From contig CAVQKF010000013.1 in NCBI GenBank assembly GCA_963712955.1, positions 124,001 to 188,000 on the forward strand: 64,000 nt of DNA, read 5' to 3'. The stretch is from DATFVJ01 sp963712955. GTDB taxonomy: Bacteria > Actinomycetota > Actinomycetes > Streptosporangiales > Streptosporangiaceae. The notes under the pieces are model-generated. The model was not told the DNA's origin, did not search any database, and was given only the letters and a program-made list of their open reading frames with translations. Below, in pieces: positions 18,817 to 27,388 of this stretch. Position numbers and translations under genes: made by a program. How positions within the stretch are numbered: position 1 is the first letter of the stretch; each line of letters opens with the position of its first letter.

Positions 18817-21721
18817 GCAGTCCGCTGGGCTCTGGTCCGAGGAGCAGCTGGCCTCCGACGTCGATGCCGGACCGCGGGGCCCGCATGTGGGTGCGTTCTT
18901 CGACTTCGACGGGACCCTGATCGACGGATACTCACTGTCCGCGTTCGCCCGTCACCACCTGCGCTCACTACATGTCGCACCGGCCGACGTGGGGCGGATG
19001 CTGCTCACCGGCCTGCGCGGGGTGAGCAGCGAGGCGGACTTCGAGCGGTTCACCGCGGCGAGCATGCGCGTCTGGGCCGGGCGCAGCGAGGACGAGCTCA
19101 CCGAGCTGGGCGAGCGCCTCTGGGTTCAGGGTATCGCCGGCTCGCTGTACCCGGAGGCGTGGCGGCTGGTCGAGGCGCACCTCAGGGCCGAGCACACCGT
19201 CGTGCTCGCATCGTCGGCCACGCGGTTCCAGGTGGAGCCTGCGGCCAGGGCGATGGGTGTGCAGCACATCCTCGTCTCGCCAGTGGAGATCGTGAATGGA
19301 ATCTGCACGGGCCGCCCCGGTGGGCCGCTGCTGTGGCGGGCAGGTAAGGCTGCGGCGGTCCGCGCGCTCGCTGCCGACCACGACATCGACCTGCCCGAGA
19401 GCTACGCCTACTCCGACGGCGATGAGGACGTGCCGTTCCTGCGGACCGTCGGGCGGGCGCGGGCGCTCAATCCCGGCCGTGGGCTGGCGGCGGCAGCGCA
19501 CCACTACGGGTGGCCGGTCGCCCGGTTCCGGTCACGCGGCCGGGCCGGGGTGAGCGAGATGGCCCGCACCGCGGCGAGCCTCACGGGCATGTTCGGTGGT
19601 TTCATGACGGGTGTGGCGCTTGGGGCGCTGACCGGGTCCCGGCGTGAGGCCGTCGACCTCGGCATCACCCTTGGCGGCGAGCTGGGGAGCGTGCTGGCCG
19701 GGGTGCGGCTGGACGTCCGCGGCGCTGAGCACCTCGCCACCCGGCCCGCAGTGTTTTTGTTCAACCACCAGAGCCAGCTCGACGTGCTCATCCTGGCTAA
19801 GCTGCTGCGCGGCGGGTTCACCGGCGTGGCGAAGAAGGAGCTGGCCAACAGCCCTGGGTTCGGGCTGGTGTTCCGGCTCGCGGACGTGGCGTTCGTCGAC
19901 CGCGCCGACAGCGCCTAGGCGCATAGGGCGCTCGAGCCAGCGGTCCAGAAGCTGCGCGCGGGGCTGTCGCTGGTCATGGCACCGGAGGGCACCCGATCGG
20001 TGACCCCGGCACTGGGGCCGTTCAAGAAGGGCGCGTTCCACGTCGCAATGCAGGCGGGTGTGCCGGTCGTCCCGATCGTCATTCGCAACGCGGGCGAGCT
20101 GATGTGGCGTGGTGCGTCGACGATTCGCGCCGGGACCGTGCAGATCGCGGTGCTGCCACCGATCCCGACGACCGGCTGGACGGTCGAGGAGCTTGACGAG
20201 CACCTCCAGGAGGTTCGCGGGCAGTACCAGGCAACGCTCGCCGACTGGCTCGGCCGCGGCTGCGGGCGCGTCAAGGTCACGGAGCCCAGGCTGCCCGGTC
20301 CGCCCGCGGCTGTCCCGCTGGAGTGGGGCGCTTCGACCGAGATGAACCCGCTGGAGACGGCGATGTGGCGCGCCGAGGCGGCCGACCCTCGGCTGCGCGT
20401 TAACGTTTGCCTGCTCGAGCTACTCGACCCCATCCCCGATTGGGACCGGCTGCTCGCCGCCCACGAGTGGGCCTCTCGCATGGTGCCGCGGATGCGGCAG
20501 CGGGTGATCGAGCCGACGTTCGGGGTCGGGACACCGACCTGGGTCACCCTCGATGAGCTCGACCTTTCCCGTCACGTCCACCGCGTCGGACTACCCGCAC
20601 CCGGCTCGCTGCGCCAGCTCCTCGACGAGGTGCAGCAATTCGCTGCCGCCCCCTTCGACCGGGACCGCCCGCTGTGGGAGGCGCTGCTTCTCGAGGGTCT
20701 CGCCGACGGCCGTGCCGGGTATGTCATCAAGAGCCACCACAGCGTGACCGACGGGCTTGGTGCGGTCCAGCTGATAATGCAGCTGCACAGCCGCACCCCG
20801 GAGCACGACCCGCATCGGCCCGAGCCGCCGGTGCGTGCGCTCGTCGAGGCGTCGCGATTCAGGCTGCTCACCGAGCAGGTCGCGGACGCGGTCCGGACCA
20901 CACCCGTGGGGGCGCTGCGCCGAGGCGTGGGGGTGCTCGGCGCGGTGGCGCGGCCCTGGGAGACGGCCTCGCGGAAGGCAGGGCAGGCGGTCGACGTCGC
21001 CTACTGGCTGGGCCAGAACGCCGCCACCGCCGCCGCTCCCGGCTCGGCGCTGCTGGCCCCACGCGGCGGCAGCTGGCACTTCGAGCTGCTCGACGTGCCG
21101 CTGGCCGACCTCAAGGCCGGGGCGAAGGCGGGGGGCGGCTCCCTCAACGACGGGCTGCTTGCGGCGGTGATCGGCGGGTTCCGCCGCTATCACGAACGGC
21201 ACGGCGCCCGGGTCGACAGGCTCACGGTCGGGTTCCCCATCAGCCTGCGCGCGCAGGACGACCCGCAGGGCGGCAACCGTTTCACTGGTGCCCGGTTCGC
21301 CGCGCCCATGGCCGAGCCTGACCCGGTCGCCAGGATCGCCGCGGTGAGGCAGTTCGTGCTGACTGCCCGAGCCGCGAGCGCCACCGTGGCCGACGCGGTG
21401 TCAGCGGCGCTCGGCCCGGCGCTCGGCTGGCTGCCCGCACCCGTCATCGGAGCCGTCTCGGGCCGGCTCACCAGCACCAACGACGTGCAGGTGTCCAACG
21501 TCCCCGGGGTGCCGCACGCGGTGTACATCGCCGGGTCGCGGATCACGCACATGTACCCGTTCGGCCCACTCCCCGGCTGCGCGGCGATGATCACCCTGAT
21601 CTCGCACAACCAGGGATGCTGCATCGGGACCAACACCGATACGGCCGCGATCACCGATCCCGACGGGCTCGCCGAGGACCTCCGGGCGGGCCTGGGCGAG
21701 GTGATGGCGCTGGCGCGGTGA
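18803..21721 (+). pseudogene. HAD - acyltransferase - WS/DGAT fused lipid enzyme, interrupted by an amber codon
   Basis: One continuous frame of 972 codons except for a TAG at 19916-19918. Residues ~28-235: HAD-IB phosphatase (AFFDFDGTLIDGYS, SYAYSDGDEDVPFL). Residues ~310-500: PlsC-type acyltransferase (FLFNHQSQLDVL, the NHQSxxD box; after the stop MAPEGTRS). Residues ~515-972: wax-ester synthase/diacylglycerol acyltransferase with KSHHSVTDGLG (HHxxxDG) and VSNVPGV. The stop falls inside the acyltransferase domain, between FVDRADSA and ALEPAVQKL. The first part has GTG at 18803 with GGGAGG; the second could restart at the ATG 19976. In M. tuberculosis the WS/DGAT is a separate gene, so the in-frame joining is itself unusual. 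Predicted role: lysophosphatidate acylation and triglyceride or wax formation, if functional. Confidence 0.8.
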
Positions 21722-21967
21722 CGTCCGCTGGCCGGTGGACGTTATCGATCGCGTCAGCTCAGGTGCCGGTGAATCGGCCACGGCGCAACCGCATTGCGCC
21801 CCGCTCGACGGACCTCCGGCGGCGTCGAGACCATCACGCGCGGTTGTGACCGGTAATGCGCTCCAACACGCGAGGTGCGGCGAGCGAACTTGCGCGGTCT
21901 GGCGGCAAGACCGGGGATTCAGCGTTGGCCCGCCCGAGCGTTGCGCCTTGTCGTCGTGCCGGCCGGT

Positions 21968-22429
21968 TCACAGGACGCGATGGATCGCGTACTCGATTTC
22001 CCGCCGGCCCGCCAGCCGTCCCTCGGCGATGAACAGGTTGCCGGTCAGCCACGCGTAGCGCCCCGCGCCGACGATGAACTCTGGTATGACGCGTATGTAC
22101 TGATCCTGCCAGTCTGTCTCGCCACCGTCGCGCAGGACTGTCAGGAACGCGTCGGTCGCCCGGATCAGGCCGGTGTCGCAGTGCATCAGGATCACGGTCC
22201 TGTCGTCCGTAACCAGCGACACGCGCATGTCCTGGCGGTGGATCCCGTCCGGTCCACGGCGTATCCAGTCGCTTCCTGGCATCGCGAGCCTGGCAGCGAT
22301 CCGCGGTCCTGTGAGGGTCGCGGCTGTGATCTGCCAGCCCAGCCGGTCCCCGAGCGGAGCTCCCGCCGTCGGCGCCAGCGGGCCGTCGATCGTCTCACGG
22401 TAGGTCATCTCGTAGTCCAGGCTGATCAT
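21968..22429 (-). CDS. DUF3237 family protein
   Basis: The product YEMTYRETIDGPLAPTAGAP, TGPRIAARLAMPGSDWIRR, HQDMRVSLVTDDRTVILMHC and GRYAWLTGNLFIAEG follows the DUF3237 (UPF0311) pattern, a small beta-barrel family of unknown function. AAGGAGG stands 7 bases upstream of the ATG. Confidence 0.85.
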   Translation of the reverse strand: MISLDYEMTYRETIDGPLAPTAGAPLGDRLGWQITAATLTGPRIAARLAMPGSDWIRRGPDGIHRQDMRVSLVTDDRTVILMHCDTGLIRATDAFLTVLRDGGETDWQDQYIRVIPEFIVGAGRYAWLTGNLFIAEGRLAGRREIEYAIHRVL

Positions 22430-22471
22430 TCGTGCACCTCCTTGACCGGGCCAGCCGCGCCGCCCCGGTGA

Positions 22472-22735
22472 TCACGCCCGTGAAACGCGGGTCGAGGGCG
22501 CCAGGTTTCTGACACCCACCATCGTCGCTGGCCACGTGGCCGTGTTGTTCTCGCGCCCCGGCTCGGTCAGCGACGCTGCCCAGCGTTTGCGCCCACTGAT
22601 AGAGCGACCGGATCGTGTGGCTGAGCTCACGCCGAGCCGGGTGAGCTCATAGCTGCCGCCATCGGCGTGCTCAGCGCGCCGGTGCTCGGCCAGTTCGGGC
22701 ATTGCCCACGCGCCCAGAGGCGTCGCCTTTGTCAT
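22472..22735 (-). pseudogene. HxlR-family regulator fragment, frameshifted
   Basis: One frame gives LAEHRRAEHADGGSYELTRLG and the neighbouring frame continues ELSHTIRSLYQWAQTL, which together are the wing and C-terminal helix of HxlR winged-helix regulators. The N-terminal recognition helix is missing and there is a one-base break near 22640. It lies directly upstream of DUF3237 on the same strand; such pairs are plausible operons. Confidence 0.6.
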
Positions 22736-22752
22736 CCCCGGGCGCGCGGGAC

Positions 22753-23016
22753 CTAGCCCGCCGCGGGAGGATCCTGTCCCGTCACGGGAGCTTCAGCGAA
22801 CGCGCGTATCACCAGCGCCAGCGAACGATCAGAGATCACAGACTTGCCGGTTTCCCACCTGTAGATCAGGCGCGTGACCGATGAAGGGTCACGGGGCGGC
22901 ACCGATCCCATCTCGTCAGCAGCGTGCGAGATCGCCTGAGCGAAGGCCATCACCGACCAGCCACGCGCGAGACGTTCCGTGCGTATCCACTCCCGCAGGG
23001 GAACGTCGTCAGACAT
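22753..23016 (-). CDS. XRE-type helix-turn-helix protein, 87 aa
   Basis: LREWIRTERLARGWSVMAFA, SVTRLIYRWETGKSVISD form a lambda-repressor-like HTH with the usual WExGK turn. Overlaps the end of the upstream minus-strand gene by 8 bp, so they are co-translated. No effector domain; function unknown. Confidence 0.8.
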   Translation of the reverse strand: MSDDVPLREWIRTERLARGWSVMAFAQAISHAADEMGSVPPRDPSSVTRLIYRWETGKSVISDRSLALVIRAFAEAPVTGQDPPAAG

Positions 23017-23374
23017 GGGACATCACGGCTTCAAGCGTCGCCATCTGCGTGCAGACCTGGCCGGCGAGGAATCCGTCAACCGTGGTCCCCTGCCCGCTCA
23101 CGAGCACCGCCGTGGCGTAGATCCTTCCGCTGGAGCTGGTCCAGATGTGCCACTGCGGGAAGTGATCTTTCACGGCGTCAAGATCGCCCGTCGTATCGAC
23201 CACCCTGATACCCCGGGTCGCCAGCGACCCGGCGACCCCCGGCCAGTGCAGCTCGCAGTAGTCAGCAGGGTGCGCGTTGCGATGCGCCAGCAGCCGGACC
23301 ACGGCAATGCTGCGGCAGTACTCCGAGGTACATGTGGCGCCGTCCGGCGGGATGGACGCTTGATGTGACAGCAT
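23009..23374 (-). CDS. hypothetical protein, 121 aa
   Basis: Contains ATCTSEYCRSIAVVRLLAHR, an early Cys pair, and WHIWTSSSGRIYATAVLVSG, a beta-rich core. I recall similar proteins upstream of small XRE genes in Streptosporangiaceae but no defined domain. It is divergent from the XRE-DUF5753 gene with ~125 bp shared upstream region. The start context (GAAGTG) is weak. Confidence 0.6.
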   Translation of the reverse strand: MLSHQASIPPDGATCTSEYCRSIAVVRLLAHRNAHPADYCELHWPGVAGSLATRGIRVVDTTGDLDAVKDHFPQWHIWTSSSGRIYATAVLVSGQGTTVDGFLAGQVCTQMATLEAVMSHV

Positions 23375-23499
23375 GATTCACTTCAGCCCGTTCGCTCGCT
23401 TGTGTCGCTACGATTCTTACGGGGGGCTGTGTAGTACGCAGCACACGCAGCGTAGACAACGGCGATGGTAGAATCTTGCGATCGCGTGTAGAGGTGGCC

Positions 23500-24321
23500 A
23501 TGGGTCAAGATCCCAACAGCTCCCCCCTAGCTTTCTTCGGGGCAGAATTACGGCGCCTGCGTGACAAGACAGGAATCACGCAGGCGACACTGGCCGAACA
23601 AACAAATTACGCTCTCGCTACCGTATCCGCTTTTGAGACGGGAACACGCATCCCGTCACAGGACTTCGCGGAGCGTGCGGATAAGGTGTTCGGCACCGAA
23701 GGGGACCTTGCGCGCCTACAGGGCCTAGTCGAGCAAGTGTCAGTGCGGCCATGGTTCCGTGATCGTGTCGAAGTTGAGCGCAGAGCCAGCGAAATACGCG
23801 AATACGACTCTTACCAAATACCGGGACTACTCCAAACGGAGGATTATGCACGTGTGATTGTCAGTGCCGTAAGGCCAGCACTGCCAGACGACGCCATAGA
23901 GCGTGCGGTAGCACTGCGTATGACGCGTCAGCAGATCCTAGAGCCAGACGACGATACGCCACTAGACCAGGATCACACGCCGAGACTATGGGTGATCATC
24001 GATGAATCCGCGCTATATCGCGCCGTCGGCGCTCCGGAAATCATGCAAGCGCAGCGTGACCACCTGGCCATTATGGCGCGTCGGCTCAACGTCACAGTGC
24101 AGATCATTCCCAACACAGGCCCAACGTGCGCATTCGGCCGGGCGTTCGCAGTCCTAGTGGCCCGCAATAACTCTTCCGTCGTCTACTTTGAAGACATCGG
24201 CACTGCCCGCTATGTCCGTGATCGTGATGAGGTGAGCCGATACCTGCTAGTATTTGATCACTTGCGGGCGAGCGCACTCGATGACAGCAGGTCACTAAAG
24301 CTAATCAAAGGTGAGGAATAA
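23500..24321 (+). CDS. XRE/Scr1-type regulator with DUF5753 domain
   Basis: N-terminal helix-turn-helix (FFGAELRRLRDKTGITQATL, FETGTRIPS) followed by the DUF5753 effector region (WFRDRVEVERRASEIREYDS, PGLLQTEDYARVIV, VQIIPNTG, YFEDIGTARYV). The family pairs with DUF397 proteins and regulates differentiation or antibiotic production in Streptomyces; its use as an antitoxin has been proposed. ATG at 23500 has GAGG five bases before; a TAGAAT -10-like box lies at 23469. Codon use here is less GC-biased than neighbours. Confidence 0.92.
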   Translation: MGQDPNSSPLAFFGAELRRLRDKTGITQATLAEQTNYALATVSAFETGTRIPSQDFAERADKVFGTEGDLARLQGLVEQVSVRPWFRDRVEVERRASEIREYDSYQIPGLLQTEDYARVIVSAVRPALPDDAIERAVALRMTRQQILEPDDDTPLDQDHTPRLWVIIDESALYRAVGAPEIMQAQRDHLAIMARRLNVTVQIIPNTGPTCAFGRAFAVLVARNNSSVVYFEDIGTARYVRDRDEVSRYLLVFDHLRASALDDSRSLKLIKGEE

Positions 24322-24498
24322 ATGAACTACAAATGGCGTAAATCAAGCTACTCGGGTGGCGAGGGCAACTGCGTAGAAGTCTCCCCCACCCCCAACGGGC
24401 ACGCCGTGAGGGACAGCAAGGACCCTGACGGCCCGGTCCTGCGCCTCACATCCGGTGAGTGGAAGGCATTTATCGCACGCATAAAGGACCATAGCTAG
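24322..24498 (+). CDS. DUF397 domain protein, 58 aa
   Basis: Reads KWRKSSYSGGEGNCVEVSP, AVRDSKDPDGPVLRL and EWKAFIARIK, the full DUF397 signature. Its ATG begins one base after the stop of the XRE gene, with GTGAGGAATAA acting as ribosome site, so the two are coupled. DUF397 proteins are thought to act with or against their XRE partner. Confidence 0.92.
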   Translation: MNYKWRKSSYSGGEGNCVEVSPTPNGHAVRDSKDPDGPVLRLTSGEWKAFIARIKDHS

Positions 24499-24520
24499 CG
24501 AATTAAGAGCACCAAAAATC

Positions 24521-24546
24521 AGGGCTGAGTTGCGCAACTCGGCCCT
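24521..24546 (+). terminator. hairpin after the DUF397 gene
   Basis: AGGGCTGAGTT-GCGC-AACTCGGCCCT forms an 11-bp stem with one T-G wobble and a 4-nt loop, 22 bp after the DUF397 stop. Only a short AATT follows, so it is likely a weak intrinsic terminator. Confidence 0.6.
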
Positions 24547-24762
24547 AATTCACGTTACCGGCAGCCCAGTTAAATGATCGCTGCCGGTTCCGGCATTCCC
24601 GCAATCCGCACGGGGGAATGCCAGCCTAGGCTGATCGCGCGCCCGCAACACGTTCATGCCCTCTGCCTGCTGCTGGGCCGTAGTCAAGCAGTGCGGGCTT
24701 GCCGATCCCGGCCTCACCCACGATGGCCAGGACACTGCTGCGGCCACTGCGCGCACCGTGGA

Positions 24763-25308
24763 ATGTCCACAATCGAAGAACCGGTGACCGTCGACCTGGA
24801 CAAGCTGATGGGATTCGTGTTCAGGGCCGTCGACGAAGTCGGCGGCACCCTCAATGCCGCGCTCGTGGTAATGGGCGACCGGCTCGGGCTGTATCGCGCC
24901 CTGGCCGGGGCCGGCCCGCTGACACCCGCGGAGCTCGCCGAGCGCACCGGCACAACCGAGCGCTACATACGCGAGTGGCTGAACGCGCAAGCCGCCGGCG
25001 CCTACGTTGACTACGACCCCGGCAGCGGCCGCTACACCCTGCCCGCCGAGCAGGCGGTGGCACTGACCGACGACTCGAGCCCGGCGTAGCTGCCGGGCTT
25101 CTTCCAGATCGCGCTGGGCTCAGTGCTCGACTCGCCACGGGTCACGGAGGCGGCAAAGACCGGCGCCGGCATCGGGTGGCACGACCACGTCCACGACGTC
25201 CACGACGGCTGCGAGCGATTCTTCCGCCCCGGTTACAACGCCAATCTCGTCTCCGCGTGGCTCCCGGCACTCGAAGGGATCGTCGAAAAGCTTCAGCGTG
25301 GCGCGAAG
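24763..25308 (+). pseudogene. SAM-dependent methyltransferase, stopped and cut by IS605
   Basis: From the ATG at 24763: LDKLMGFVFRAVDEVGGTLN, AELAERTGTTERYIREWLNA is the N-terminal winged-helix dimerisation part of class I methyltransferases. A TAG at 25087-25089 interrupts the frame, yet it continues in the same phase as LPGFFQIALGSVLDS, FFRPGYNANLVSAWLPALEG, EKLQRGAK. The next expected element, the SAM-binding glycine loop, is missing because the IS200/IS605 element begins there, and it is not found on the far side. A decayed gene. Confidence 0.75.
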
Positions 25309-25348
25309 TTGACGTCCTCCCCGCCCTGAAGGGATGGGGATTCCTCCT

Positions 25349-25366
25349 GCGCCGCTCACGCGGCGC
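25349..25366 (-). ncRNA. right-end hairpin, likely part of the TnpB guide (omega) RNA scaffold
   Basis: GCGCCGC-TCAC-GCGGCGC is a perfect 7-bp stem whose loop contains the tnpB stop codon. In this family the tnpB 3' end plus right end is transcribed as the omega/re RNA, with the guide taken from DNA just outside the element. Reading minus strand, that flank starts CTTCGCGCCACGCTGAAG. Expression is inferred from family knowledge. Confidence 0.5.
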
Positions 25367-26564
25367 TCCGGTGGGTTCCTGTTTCACTGGGTCCTGCCCG
25401 GGCAAGCCCTCGTCTTCCGGTCCCTCCGCGGGCGTTTAGGCTCTCCCTCCGCCCGAGGGCGAGCACGTTCTTGGCGGCGTTGTGGTCCCGGTCGTGGACC
25501 GTCCCGCACGCGCCGCAGGTCCAGGTGCGGACGTGCAGCGGTTGCGGGCCGTCCTTGACCCGGCAGGCTGAGCACACCTGGGAGGTGGGCTCAAACCTGC
25601 CGATCCGGCCGAACACCCGGCCATACCGCTTCGCCTTGTACTTCAGCATCCCGGTGAACGCCGACCACCCGGCGTCATGCACCGGCTTGGCGAGCCGGGT
25701 CCGGCCGGGCCCGGCCACGCACAAGTCCTCCACGTACACCGCTTGGGTCTCGCGGATGATCGTGGTCGACAGCTTGTGGTGGAAGTCGCGGCGGGAGTCT
25801 GTCACCCTGGCGTGCGCGCGGGCCACCAGGACCCGCGCTTTGTCCCTGTTGGCCGGGCCTTTGCCCGTGCGGCTCAGGGCCTGCTGCACCCGCTTGAGCT
25901 TGCGTTCGGCGCGGCGCAGGAACTTCGGTGCCGTCACGACGGTGCCGTCCGGCAGCACCGCAAACGCCGTCAGCCCCAAGTCGATCCCAGCCTCAGCATC
26001 CGCCACCGGGAACCGCCCGGCGCCGGCGACCGGGCCGGTTCCGACCACGAATGAGGCGAAGTACCGCCCGGCCGCGTCCACGATTACCGTCACGGACGAC
26101 GGCGCGGAGGGCAGGTCACGGGACCACCGGACGGCGACGTCACCGATCTTCGGCAACCGCAGCCGCCCGTTGCCGGGCACCTTGAACCGGGCGCTGGCGG
26201 TGAACCGGATCGCCTGCCTGTGGTCCTTGCCGGACCGGAACCTCGGTGGCCCGCTCCCCGGGCCGTTGCGCTTCCCGGTGAGCGAGGTGAAGAAGTTCCG
26301 GTACGCGGCGCCCAGGTCCGCCAATGCCTGCTGCAACACCACGGCGGGCACCTCGCCCAGCCAGGTGCGTTCCGGGCTGGCCCTGGCGGTGGTGAGCCGG
26401 GCCGGCAGTTCGGCGCCCGTGATGCGGGGCAACCCGGCTGCGTGCGCTTCCCGGCGGGCACGCGGCCCGTCGTGGAAGACGACCCGCGCGCAGCCGAACG
26501 CCCGGGCCAGCGCCTGACGCTGCCCAGGTGCCGGGTCGAGGCGGTACTGATACCGGAGCCGCAC
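25356..26564 (-). CDS. tnpB: TnpB RNA-guided nuclease of IS605
   Basis: 402 aa. RuvC-type catalytic residues appear in order: Asp in AGIDLGLTAFAV, Glu in AVYVEDLCVAG, Asp in HDRDHNAAKNVLALG. A zinc finger CSAC...CGAC lies between the last two. The N-terminus RLRYQYRLDPAPGQRQAL is typical. I start at the GTG 26564 just downstream of a TATACT box; the upstream in-frame residues are antisense to tnpA and were rejected. Family members cut DNA guided by the omega RNA and help retain the element. All key residues are present, so it may be active. Confidence 0.92.
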   Translation of the reverse strand: MRLRYQYRLDPAPGQRQALARAFGCARVVFHDGPRARREAHAAGLPRITGAELPARLTTARASPERTWLGEVPAVVLQQALADLGAAYRNFFTSLTGKRNGPGSGPPRFRSGKDHRQAIRFTASARFKVPGNGRLRLPKIGDVAVRWSRDLPSAPSSVTVIVDAAGRYFASFVVGTGPVAGAGRFPVADAEAGIDLGLTAFAVLPDGTVVTAPKFLRRAERKLKRVQQALSRTGKGPANRDKARVLVARAHARVTDSRRDFHHKLSTTIIRETQAVYVEDLCVAGPGRTRLAKPVHDAGWSAFTGMLKYKAKRYGRVFGRIGRFEPTSQVCSACRVKDGPQPLHVRTWTCGACGTVHDRDHNAAKNVLALGRRESLNARGGTGRRGLARAGPSETGTHRSAA

Positions 26565-26585
26565 CCGCTCAGTATACTTGGTCTC

Positions 26586-27002
26586 ATGACCGGCTACGAC
26601 GCTATACGCACCGGCAGGCACTGTGTTTTCGTGTTGCACGCACACTTGGTCTTCGTGACCAGGTACCGGCACCCCGTGTTCGCCGCCGCGCACCTGCGGC
26701 GGATCGAGGAGATCATGCGGGACGTATGCGCCGACTTTGAGACCGGGCTGGCCGCGTTCAACGGCGCGGCCAACCATGTGCATCTGCTGGTCAGCTTCCC
26801 GCCCAAGGTCGCGCTCGCGCGGCTGGTCAACAGCCTCAAGGGCGTGTCCTCGCGGCGTATGCGGCAGGAGTTCCCCGGCCTGGCACGGCACTACTGGCGG
26901 GCGAACCGGCTGTGGTCCCCGTCCTACTTCGCCGGCTCGGTCGGCGGCCCGCCAATCAGTGACCTGCGACAGTACATCGAACAGCAGAACCAGCCGTTGT
27001 GA
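26586..27002 (+). CDS. tnpA: TnpA Y1 HUH transposase of IS605
   Basis: 138 aa with the HUH motif NHVHLLVSFPP and the catalytic Tyr in SDLRQYIEQQ; HAHLVFVTRYRHPVF and MRQEFPG complete the REP-like Y1 fold. It excises and inserts the element as single-stranded DNA. Start ATG 26586, 21 bp from the divergent tnpB start, so both promoters overlap. Full length. Confidence 0.93.
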   Translation: MTGYDAIRTGRHCVFVLHAHLVFVTRYRHPVFAAAHLRRIEEIMRDVCADFETGLAAFNGAANHVHLLVSFPPKVALARLVNSLKGVSSRRMRQEFPGLARHYWRANRLWSPSYFAGSVGGPPISDLRQYIEQQNQPL

Positions 27003-27030
27003 CATGGCTCAGGCCCATCCGCCTTCACCA

Positions 27031-27046
27031 CCGGCCCGAAGGCCGG
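27031..27046 (+). repeat. left-end hairpin of IS605
   Basis: CCGGCC-CGAA-GGCCGG, a perfect 6-bp stem with a CGAA loop, 28 bp after the tnpA stop. In this family such imperfect palindromes are the TnpA recognition structures near each end. Confidence 0.55.
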
Positions 27047-27090
27047 CGCACTGGCGGACACTTTGGTAGCCCACGTGGCGGGCGTTGTCC

Positions 27091-27240
27091 CATCTCCTCC
27101 CAATCGGGCTTGGTCACGCGCGCCGGGGCGTGGCCATCGCTGACGAGCTGCGCCGGCTGCATCCCGGCCTCGAGATCGACTGGCTGGCCCAGCACCCGGT
27201 CACCACGACAATCCAGCTATTAACAAGTACAAGTACGTAA
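27091..27240 (+). pseudogene. N-terminal fragment of a UGT-type glycosyltransferase
   Basis: Frame HLLPIGLGHARRGVAIADEL then RRLHPGLEIDWLAQHPVT matches the donor-fold start of actinobacterial MGT-like glycosyltransferases. The phase ends at TAA 27240 in an A/T-rich patch (CAAGTACAAGTACG). Both the true N-terminus and the remaining ~350 residues are missing, so it is a remnant next to the IS element. Confidence 0.6.
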
Positions 27241-27388
27241 GCTCACGGAAAGCCCCCGACGTGCGGGCACGGAAACACCACGGTGGACTCGTCACGGAAA
27301 CGTGACTCACGGGCCAGCCCTTGTGGCGATGGCTCCTCCGCGTCGGATCCATGCCTGAGCGGATTTGACGCGGAGCAGCCCAGGCCGC

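Larger units (their letters stand above)
25309..27060. mobile_element. IS200/IS605-family insertion sequence
   Basis: Contains divergent tnpA (plus) and tnpB (minus). The right end reads, on the minus strand, GGGGATTCC-like sequence then CAGGGCGGGGAGGACGTCAA, typical of actinobacterial IS605/IS1341 ends, placing the boundary near 25309 inside the methyltransferase gene. Subterminal hairpins lie at 25349-25366 and 27031-27046. The left boundary is not exact. These elements move as single strands without duplicating the target. Confidence 0.85.
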
